This document shows positions 55,019-62,300 of a DNA stretch of 64,000 nt, in pieces. Origin of the DNA: Acinetobacter marinus (GTDB lineage: Bacteria > Pseudomonadota > Gammaproteobacteria > Pseudomonadales > Moraxellaceae); the NCBI RefSeq assembly GCF_900096915.1, contig NZ_FMYK01000001.1, positions 124,001-188,000 of the forward strand, read 5' to 3'. Within the stretch, counting starts at the first letter, position 1. Every line of letters begins with the position of its first letter. The position numbers were made by a program, and so were the translations under genes. Below the pieces are notes generated by a model that saw only the letters and a program-made list of their open reading frames with translations, was not told the DNA's origin and searched no databases.

Positions 55019-55996
55019 ATGAAAACACGTCAACTCGGTCAACTTGAAGTTTCTGCGATCGGTATGGGCTGTATGGGACTGAGCTTTGGCTTAGGTCAAA
55101 CACAGTCTACCGCCTTTGGTATCGATCTGATTCGTGCTGCTTATGATCAAGGCATTACCTTCTTTGACACTGCCGAAGCCTATGGGCCTTTTACCAATGA
55201 AGAATTGGTCGGCGAGGCGCTGAAACCGATGCGTCAAAACGTCATCATTGCCACAAAGTTTGGCATGATCTCTGATACTGGTGTGAATAGTCGTCCTGAA
55301 CACATCCGCAAAGTGTGTGATGAATCGCTAAAACGTTTGCAAACCGATTATATCGACCTGTTTTATCAGCACCGTGTCGACCCGAATGTACCGATCGAAG
55401 AGGTCGCAGGTGTGATCAAGGACTTGGTTGATGCGGGTAAAGTCAAGCATTTTGGACTTTCTCAAGCCAATGCCGAGACCATCCGCCGTGCGCATGCGGT
55501 ATTTCCAGTCACTGCGGTACAAAATCAATATTCACTCTGGACACGTGAGCCTGAGGCGCAGGTTATTCCAACCTGTGAAGAACTCGGCATTGGTTTTGTG
55601 CCTTGGGGACCTTTAGGTACTGGCTTTTTGACAGGGAAAATTGACCCAAATACCACATTTGATCCAAAGACCGACTTGCGTGCGACTTTCCCACGTTTTA
55701 CCAAAGAAGCCATGCAAGCCAATATGCCATTGGTAGAACGCATCAATGATATTGCCGCACGCAAACAAGTGAGCACGGCAAAGATTGCTTTGGCATGGTT
55801 ACTTGCACAAAAGCCATTTATCGTGCCTGTACCAGGGATCGATCAAGCGCAATATTTGAGTGACAATATTGGTTCTGCTGAGGTCAGTTTATCCACGCAA
55901 GAGTTGGCAGAGATTCAAGACATTCTCGACAGTATTGAAGTCCAAGGTGAACGCCTATCCAAAGAACTCCTTGCACTGGATGAAAAGTTTGATTAA
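55019..55996 (+). CDS. Aldo/keto reductase
   Basis: A 325-residue (beta/alpha)8-barrel NADPH reductase. The family pattern is GMGCMGLSFGLG near the start, then FFDTAEAYGPFTNEELVGEAL (about 48-68, catalytic Asp and Tyr), a lysine (ATKFG, about 80) and YQHRVDPNVPIEEV (catalytic His about 118). It has the YajO/AKR13-like architecture and probably reduces small aldehydes or ketones. A likely target of the divergent LysR gene; an NmrA-type reductase gene follows 69 bp downstream. Confidence 0.9.
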   Translation: MKTRQLGQLEVSAIGMGCMGLSFGLGQTQSTAFGIDLIRAAYDQGITFFDTAEAYGPFTNEELVGEALKPMRQNVIIATKFGMISDTGVNSRPEHIRKVCDESLKRLQTDYIDLFYQHRVDPNVPIEEVAGVIKDLVDAGKVKHFGLSQANAETIRRAHAVFPVTAVQNQYSLWTREPEAQVIPTCEELGIGFVPWGPLGTGFLTGKIDPNTTFDPKTDLRATFPRFTKEAMQANMPLVERINDIAARKQVSTAKIALAWLLAQKPFIVPVPGIDQAQYLSDNIGSAEVSLSTQELAEIQDILDSIEVQGERLSKELLALDEKFD

Positions 55997-56065
55997 GCCT
56001 AGTGATGTCTAATTTTTAAACCTTATGAAAATTGAAGAAAATCAATACATTTTTTAGGAAATATC

Positions 56066-56707
56066 ATGTCCAATATTCTCATCCTCGGTGCAACAGGTCA
56101 GATTGCACAACTGGTCACAGCACAACTATTAAATGCGCAATTGTTAAACCAGCACTTAGTGAATGATCAAACACATCATTTGTTCTTATATTGCCGTCAG
56201 CCACAGCGTTTATACTGTCAACATGCCATCGAACACCATCACGTCGATGTGATTCAGGCGGATGTCAATGATACAGCCCAGCTTGAACAGGCGATGATTG
56301 ATATTGATGTGGTCTATGCCAATCTCAGTGGTCATGACTTGGGACAACAAACACAAAATATCGTCAATGCCATGCAAAAAGAAGGCGTAAAACGGCTAAT
56401 TTTCATTACATCCATGGGCATATATAATGAAGTGACCACACCAGCACAAAATCTGCAAAATAATCCCGCACTGAAACCGTATCGTGCTTTGGCGGATGTG
56501 GTGGAGTCTTCAGGATTAGATTACACCTTGGTGCGACCAGGTTGGTTTGTTCATGCGCCAAATTCTAAGGTAGTATTGAGCCAAAAAGGTGAAGCCTTTA
56601 CAGGTATGGAAACTTCAAAACAGGCATTGGTAGATTTCATTTGTGACTTGATCGATCAGCCGACGCAACATATTCAGCAAAGTGTCGGTATCTATAATGC
56701 CGCTTGA
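56066..56707 (+). CDS. NmrA/atypical SDR-like NAD(P)-binding protein
   Basis: A 213-residue Rossmann-fold protein: ILGATGQIAQLVTAQLL near the start (nucleotide-binding GxTGxxG), VYANLSGHD, IFITSMGIYNE, and a C-terminal DYTLVRPGWFVH segment. Proteins of this kind act as NAD(P)H-sensing or quinone-reducing atypical SDRs. It follows the aldo/keto reductase gene by 69 bp and probably belongs to the same unit. Substrate unknown. Confidence 0.8.
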   Translation: MSNILILGATGQIAQLVTAQLLNAQLLNQHLVNDQTHHLFLYCRQPQRLYCQHAIEHHHVDVIQADVNDTAQLEQAMIDIDVVYANLSGHDLGQQTQNIVNAMQKEGVKRLIFITSMGIYNEVTTPAQNLQNNPALKPYRALADVVESSGLDYTLVRPGWFVHAPNSKVVLSQKGEAFTGMETSKQALVDFICDLIDQPTQHIQQSVGIYNAA

Positions 56708-56755
56708 GTCACATTGATAAAGGCTGCGAGTCAAACAATGCAAGGAGCGAACAAC

Positions 56756-57697
56756 ATGTCTTATCAGTACGATGCACGCCATACACGGCAAATCATGATG
56801 ACCTTGTGCACACTATTATTGATCATGGGGTGTAGCAAGCAAGGCAATAGCGAACAACCTTCTACGCAGTCCACAGCACAAGTCAAACAGGATCAAGCCT
56901 TGGAGGCAGAACAATCGGTGCAAGCGCTGAGTTCATCACAGCAGGACGGATCACAACAAGTGATTGCCAATCAAGACTTTGTACTGATCAAGGCGGGCAG
57001 TTTTCAGATGGGCGAAGCTGATAGCCCACAGCAACAGGTCAATATAACTGATGACTTTTATCTGTCGAAATATGAAGTGACTCAAGCACAGTGGCAAGCT
57101 GTCATGGGCAGTAGTTCATTCGATCTTGATCGATCAAATTCTTTTTACAACTTGCCTGGGATGAAAGAACGGATCACCAAGCCTGATCATCCTGCGACGG
57201 TGTCATGGAATGATGCACAGAGATTTATCGAAAAGTTGAATAAACTCGATCCGCAACATAGCTATCGACTGCCAACAGAGGCGGAATGGGAATACGCTGC
57301 CAAAGCAGGCACCAACACACCCTATTCATTTGGCAATGATCAAGATCAACTCAAGCACTATGCGTGGTACGGCGAGGATTTTCGCACGGGAGGCTCACAT
57401 CCTGTCGGTCAAAAACGACCAAATCCTTGGGGCTTGTACGATATGCATGGCAATGTGTGGGAATGGGTTGCCGATGGATTCGTATCTGTCGAGGAGCGCT
57501 TCTCAGGGAGTCCATCAACAGCGGTATTAGACAATCCGCAAGTTCTTAAAGGCACAGAAAAAGTGGTCAAAGGTGGCAGTTGGCATATTACCGCAGATGG
57601 TTGGACTAGTGCCTTCCGCAAATCCTATCCCGCAGACTATCGGGGGATTAGTATTGGCTTTCGTCTGGTCAAAACACTGAAAACTACCGCCAAATAA
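56756..57697 (+). CDS. SUMF1/FGE-fold lipoprotein without catalytic cysteines
   Basis: A 313-residue lipoprotein, lipobox LLIMGC (Cys at about 25). The FGE-sulfatase (SUMF1) domain (about 75-310) contains GSFQMGEADSPQQQV, YRLPTEAEWEYAAKAG, WGLYDMHGNVWEWVADG and KVVKGGSWHI, ending GISIGFRLV. True formylglycine-generating enzymes use a cysteine pair; none is present in the mature domain here, so it is probably a binding or structural SUMF1 protein. ATG at 56756 has AAGGAG 8 bp upstream. It has an exported low-complexity Ser/Gln linker (about 26-70). Confidence 0.82.
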   Translation: MSYQYDARHTRQIMMTLCTLLLIMGCSKQGNSEQPSTQSTAQVKQDQALEAEQSVQALSSSQQDGSQQVIANQDFVLIKAGSFQMGEADSPQQQVNITDDFYLSKYEVTQAQWQAVMGSSSFDLDRSNSFYNLPGMKERITKPDHPATVSWNDAQRFIEKLNKLDPQHSYRLPTEAEWEYAAKAGTNTPYSFGNDQDQLKHYAWYGEDFRTGGSHPVGQKRPNPWGLYDMHGNVWEWVADGFVSVEERFSGSPSTAVLDNPQVLKGTEKVVKGGSWHITADGWTSAFRKSYPADYRGISIGFRLVKTLKTTAK

Positions 57698-57735
57698 TGC
57701 AATATGCCAGATGCAAAATACATTGCACAAATCTT

Positions 57736-58761
57736 TTAGCTGAAATGTGCAATACGCCATTCCGACGGTGTCATGCCAAACCATGATTTGAATTTTCGGC
57801 TAAAAATTGACAATTCTGCATAACCAAGCTGTAAAGCTAGATCGGTCAGATGAATATCTTGATGATGATTCATGATGCGTAAGGTTTCTGCTTTGCGTAC
57901 CGCTTCGAGCACATTCCGATAAGAGGTGCCTTGATCTTTTAATATACGCTGAAGTTTTTTGGGATGTATGCCCATACATAGCGCTGTATTTTCGATACTA
58001 CAATCGCCAGTAGCAAGCAACATTTTGATGGTACTTTCGATCAATTGCACCTCGGTATCTTGTTTTTTCAAACGCTGTGTTTCGAGTTGTTGTACGATCA
58101 AGCGATCGACCAATTCCTCTTGAAAATGATATGGACGAGCCTTGAGCAGTTTTGCAGGAAAGTACAGCGCATCTCGATCTGCTTCAAACTCAACCTGACA
58201 GTTAAATGTATTGCGAAATATTTGCGTGGTCGTTACATCAGGTTGTTTTTGTTTGAGTTTAATTTGTTTGGCTTGCCAAGTTGGACCGATCAAGTCCTTA
58301 AAAATATTAAAAATCAACCCGATAGATAGCTGTGCTTTTTGAGGCAGTATTGTGTCATTCTCATTTAAGCGAATAAAGTTCAGCTCACACAGTTGATCAT
58401 CCAGCTGGGTCACCTGAAACATAATGCCATCTGCATGCAAGTAGACATATTTTTGCGCTACATTTAATGCCTGCAATACGGTGTCTTGTCGAGACATATA
58501 GACGCCGATCAAGCCAATGGTTTGAATATTTTGTTTAGCAGCCAAATTCAAACCAAAACATGGCGCATCACAATGTTTAGCCGCCACTTCGAGTAAATCA
58601 AGATAATGCTCATAATTAATAAATGAGTCTGGATCACGGAGCAATGCAGGCAATATGCCGACTTCACGCATCACATCCATTGGGTTGATTCCAAAACTAC
58701 GCACTAAGTCTTCAAAACCACCAAGACTCGCTGCTCGGATATAGCTTGCCATCTCAACCAT
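57736..58761 (-). CDS. AraC-family regulator (candidate alkyl-sulfate/alcohol gene control)
   Basis: A 341-residue AraC-type regulator. The N-terminal arabinose-binding-like domain (about 20-200) is followed by the C-terminal double helix-turn-helix (about 240-341), with SIENTALCMGIHPKKLQRILKDQGTSYRNVL and TDLALQLGYAELSIFSRKFKSWFGMTPSEWR. It is divergent from the aldehyde-dehydrogenase gene. A pair of 16-bp direct repeats 21 bp apart lies just upstream of its start, overlapping its ribosome site, which argues for autoregulation and control of the divergent operon. Start at 58761 has AGGA 7 bp upstream. Confidence 0.88.
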   Translation of the reverse strand: MVEMASYIRAASLGGFEDLVRSFGINPMDVMREVGILPALLRDPDSFINYEHYLDLLEVAAKHCDAPCFGLNLAAKQNIQTIGLIGVYMSRQDTVLQALNVAQKYVYLHADGIMFQVTQLDDQLCELNFIRLNENDTILPQKAQLSIGLIFNIFKDLIGPTWQAKQIKLKQKQPDVTTTQIFRNTFNCQVEFEADRDALYFPAKLLKARPYHFQEELVDRLIVQQLETQRLKKQDTEVQLIESTIKMLLATGDCSIENTALCMGIHPKKLQRILKDQGTSYRNVLEAVRKAETLRIMNHHQDIHLTDLALQLGYAELSIFSRKFKSWFGMTPSEWRIAHFS

Positions 58762-58766
58762 CCAGT

Positions 58767-58803
58767 TGTCCTAAAATATCAACCTAGTGTCCTAAAATAT
58801 CAA
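58767..58803. promoter_or_regulatory. 16-bp direct repeat at 21-bp spacing (candidate AraC-type operator)
   Basis: TGTCCTAAAATATCAA is present at 58767-58782 and again at 58788-58803, so the copies start exactly 21 bp apart, two helical turns. AraC-type dimers commonly bind such tandem half-sites. It lies 5-45 bp before the AraC start and about 115 bp before the divergent dehydrogenase gene. Confidence 0.6.
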
Positions 58804-58917
58804 GCAACTTTCAAGTGATTTGTTAAAGTTAACTCAGGAAAAGGTCTTGAAATACCCATTTTAGAGACTGTTATTTAAGACAGGTTAAGGACAGCCCAGT
58901 CGGGATAAGGTGAAATC

Positions 58918-60351
58918 ATGCAAGCTATTTTTGAACCAACCACGATCGAACAAGAATTACAGCATTGTCTGCATCTACAAAAAGCCAGCGCACACACTGA
59001 CGGTATCGAAACCTATGCGATTCGCAAACAGCATTTGCTCAATCTCAAGGCGATGATTAATAACCATCGTGAAGAGTTGATCGAAGCGATCAACCAAGAC
59101 TATGGCAATCGCTCACGTCACGAAACGCTCCTAGCAGAAATTATTACATCTACAGATGATATTAATGGCAGCTTAAAACATCTTAAAAAATGGATGAAAG
59201 TGCAAAAGCGCAAAGTCGATCAAAGCATGTATTTTGGTGCGAAAAACCGTGTCATTCCACAGCCACTTGGCGTAATAGGCTTAATTGTACCGTGGAATTT
59301 CCCTGTCAATTTGATGTTCTCACAACTATCCGCAGTGTTTGCCGCTGGCAACCGTGCCATGGTCAAGTTGTCTGAAAATTCACGTCATCTTGCAAAATTG
59401 CTGATAGAAATCACACCGAAATATTTTAGTGCTGAAAAATTAAAAATCTTTGATGAGACTGGTGAAGTCGGCATCGCATTCTCAAAATTACCTTTTGATC
59501 ATTTGATGTTTACAGGCTCTGGCGCTACAGGTCGTAAGGTCATGGCAGCTGCGGTGCCAAACCTCACCCCAGTCACGCTTGAGCTTGGCGGGAAGTCACC
59601 TGCGGTGATCGATCCTGAGTATCCACTGGAAAAAGCCGTGGAACGCATCATGTTCGTCAAGCAATTTAATGCTGGGCAGATTTGTACCAATGTCGATTAT
59701 GTGTTTGTGCATGAATCTCAGCGTCAAGCCTTTATCGATGCTGCACATCGCTGGGTGAAACAACACGTGCCTGATATTCATAGTGTAGATTATACCTCGA
59801 TCATTGATGGGCGTTCCTTCGATCGACTTGTGCAGTGTGTTGCACAGGCCAAAGCACAAGGTGCCATGGTGGTCAATCTGAATCAGCAAGAAGCAGACGC
59901 AACGACCCGAAAATTTCCGTTGACCATGATCTTAAATAGTAATGACAACATGGACATTGATACCCGTGAGACTTTTGGACCGATCTTGATGGTGAAAACC
60001 TACGAGGATCCGAAGCAAGTGGTCGACTATATTGCAAAGCGTGATCGTCCTTTGGCGTTTTATCCATTTAGTAATAATCAAGCATTGATTGACTATTATC
60101 TCAATCGTGTCATGTCTGGTGGGGTCTGTGTCAATGATGCGCTATTCCATGTCGGTCAACATGATTTGCCATTTGGTGGTGTGGGGGCTAGTGGTATGGG
60201 GCATTATCATGGTTATGAAGGCTTTTTAACCTTCTCCAAAATGCGCCCAGTATTTTATCAAGCAGGTTTTTCTAGCATGAAATTCCTCGCGCCACCGTAT
60301 GGTAATTTTGCCACACGAATGCTGAATTTCCTGACCAAAATGAAATCATAA
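58918..60351 (+). CDS. Aldehyde dehydrogenase, coniferyl/fatty aldehyde type
   Basis: A 477-residue class 3-like NAD(P) aldehyde dehydrogenase. It has IVPWNFPVNLMF (Asn of the active site), LELGGKSP (general base Glu) and FNAGQICTNVDYVFV (nucleophile Cys). Its best match among families known to me is coniferyl aldehyde dehydrogenase (CalB), but members also oxidise long-chain aldehydes. Next to an alcohol oxidoreductase and an alkylsulfatase gene, a fatty-aldehyde role is more likely than coniferyl aldehyde. It is the first gene of the divergent operon. Confidence 0.88.
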   Translation: MQAIFEPTTIEQELQHCLHLQKASAHTDGIETYAIRKQHLLNLKAMINNHREELIEAINQDYGNRSRHETLLAEIITSTDDINGSLKHLKKWMKVQKRKVDQSMYFGAKNRVIPQPLGVIGLIVPWNFPVNLMFSQLSAVFAAGNRAMVKLSENSRHLAKLLIEITPKYFSAEKLKIFDETGEVGIAFSKLPFDHLMFTGSGATGRKVMAAAVPNLTPVTLELGGKSPAVIDPEYPLEKAVERIMFVKQFNAGQICTNVDYVFVHESQRQAFIDAAHRWVKQHVPDIHSVDYTSIIDGRSFDRLVQCVAQAKAQGAMVVNLNQQEADATTRKFPLTMILNSNDNMDIDTRETFGPILMVKTYEDPKQVVDYIAKRDRPLAFYPFSNNQALIDYYLNRVMSGGVCVNDALFHVGQHDLPFGGVGASGMGHYHGYEGFLTFSKMRPVFYQAGFSSMKFLAPPYGNFATRMLNFLTKMKS

Positions 60352-60500
60352 GCATTTAAATCACAAGCATTCAACTCACAATGTAAAGCAAGTTTAAAAA
60401 CGCCAGTCGGCGTCACGATTGGCAAGTGATTATCGATTTAGGGATGAAAAAGTAATGACAATAGATGTACTTTGTCATTATATTTAATGGAGTAAATACA

Positions 60501-62219
60501 ATGAATACAACACAGTTTGATTTTGATCAAATCATTATTGGTTCAGGTTTTGGTGGTTCAGTCAGTGCATTACGCTTGAGTGAAAAAGGCAATAAAGTCC
60601 TCGTCTTGGAAAAAGGTTTAAGACGTAAAGATGAGGATTTTCCAAAAACCAACCTCGATACCAAAAACTATCTTTGGGCACCTGAGCTTGGTCTCAAAGG
60701 CACTTTGCAGATGAGCTTTACCAATAAAGTGACGGTGGTACACGGCGTTGGTGTCGGTGGTGGTTCACAGATTTATGCCAATGTGCATTTCATTCCTGAT
60801 GATGAGGTATTTCAATCACCTGCATGGTCGAAGATTCGTACTGACTGGAAAGATGCGTTATTGCCTTATTATTCACTGGCGCAGCGTATGCTTGGTACAG
60901 CCAAGAATTCTTATACCAATATCGCTGATGAGACCTTAAAGCAAGTCGCTGAAGAAATGGGACATGGTAGTAGCTATAAAACAGTAGCAACGGGTGTGTT
61001 CTTTCCGCAGGCGGATGGTGCACGTGCCAAAACGGTGAAAGATCCATATTTCAACGGCGATGGTCCCGACCGTCAAACTTGCCAATATTGTGGTAACTGT
61101 ATCATCGGCTGTCGTTACAACTCTAAAAATACGTTGATGAAAAATTATTTGTATTTTGCTGAGCGTAACGGTGTGGAGATTCGCCCAAGTTCTGAAGTGT
61201 TAAAAATTGTCCCGCTCAATGCCGATGGTAGCGCTGGCTATGAAGTACATGTCAAAGAAACCACTGCATCTGGCACTCGGACATACACTGTAAAAAGCCG
61301 TGGCGTGGTGGTTTCTGCTGGCGTGATGGGCACGGTGCCATTATTACTGAAAATGCGTGATCAAGCCAAGACTTTGCCCAATATGTCTAAACTGCTCGGT
61401 CAACAGATTCGTACCAACTCTGAAACATTGACCACAGCAAATGATACCCGTGAAAAAGTCGATGATGGTGTGGCGATCAGTTCGTTCATCTCGGTCGATG
61501 CCAATACTAATATGGAAGTCAACCGCTTCCGTGAAGGCTCGGACGGCACGTGGCTCTATGTGCCTTATGTGCCAATGGTTACAGGGCAAGGCGCTGTGCG
61601 AATCATGAAGTTTATTTTCAATACCTTATTGCACCCGCTAAAAACCTTCAAAATGCTGCGTCCAAAAGGCAAAGCACGCAATTCAATTTTATTCTTGGTG
61701 ATGCAAAAGTCAGAGGCTTTTATTCATCTTGAATGGCGCCGTAAATGGTATCGATTGTTCCGCAACGGCATCACTGCGGTACAAAAAGCCGATGACACGC
61801 CACTGACTGTATCTTTTCCATCAGCGGAAAAAGCAACCCGATCTTTTGCTGATAAATTGGGCGGGGAAGCAGGTTCAGCGCTCACAGAAATTCTTTTAGG
61901 CACACCGATGACCGCACACATCATGAGTGGTGTGGCGATTGGTACAGACAAATCAAATGGCGTCATTGATCAAACGGGTGAAGTATTTGGTTATCAGAAT
62001 CTACGAGTGCTCGATGGTTCAATTATCCCAGGCAACTTGGGGGTCAATCCATCACTGACCATTACTGCATTGTCTGAATTTGCCATGAGCCAAATCCCTG
62101 TGTTTTCTGAAGAACGTGCAGGGCAGATCAAGCGGATCCAGTTTAGTGCGCCGTTAGACGGACAAGTGTCGGCACTCACAGGAACGGGTGATTTGGCAGG
62201 TGAGCTTAGCCAAGTTTAA
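60501..62219 (+). CDS. GMC-type FAD alcohol oxidoreductase
   Basis: A 572-residue glucose-methanol-choline family oxidoreductase. The FAD motif is IIGSGFGGSVSALRL (about 12-26). HGVGVGGGSQIYANV is the FAD-proximal loop (about 82-96). The cysteine-rich CQYCGNCIIGCRYNSKN is typical of the cholesterol-oxidase-like branch. The C-terminal NLGVNPSLTITALSE holds the active-site segment. ATG at 60501 has GGAG 8 bp upstream, and the 60465 start is rejected. It would oxidise an alcohol to the aldehyde taken by the preceding dehydrogenase. Confidence 0.85.
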   Translation: MNTTQFDFDQIIIGSGFGGSVSALRLSEKGNKVLVLEKGLRRKDEDFPKTNLDTKNYLWAPELGLKGTLQMSFTNKVTVVHGVGVGGGSQIYANVHFIPDDEVFQSPAWSKIRTDWKDALLPYYSLAQRMLGTAKNSYTNIADETLKQVAEEMGHGSSYKTVATGVFFPQADGARAKTVKDPYFNGDGPDRQTCQYCGNCIIGCRYNSKNTLMKNYLYFAERNGVEIRPSSEVLKIVPLNADGSAGYEVHVKETTASGTRTYTVKSRGVVVSAGVMGTVPLLLKMRDQAKTLPNMSKLLGQQIRTNSETLTTANDTREKVDDGVAISSFISVDANTNMEVNRFREGSDGTWLYVPYVPMVTGQGAVRIMKFIFNTLLHPLKTFKMLRPKGKARNSILFLVMQKSEAFIHLEWRRKWYRLFRNGITAVQKADDTPLTVSFPSAEKATRSFADKLGGEAGSALTEILLGTPMTAHIMSGVAIGTDKSNGVIDQTGEVFGYQNLRVLDGSIIPGNLGVNPSLTITALSEFAMSQIPVFSEERAGQIKRIQFSAPLDGQVSALTGTGDLAGELSQV

Positions 62220-62300
62220 CTTTTAAAATTGGCACTACAATGCAGTGCCACAAGTAACGAAAAACCGATTTAAATACTGACCTAGAAAAGGACTTTAAGG

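Noticed and set aside
60391..60413. Small ACGCC/GGCGT hairpin between the dehydrogenase and GMC genes
   Set aside because: Only 5 bp with no T-run; too short to call a terminator.
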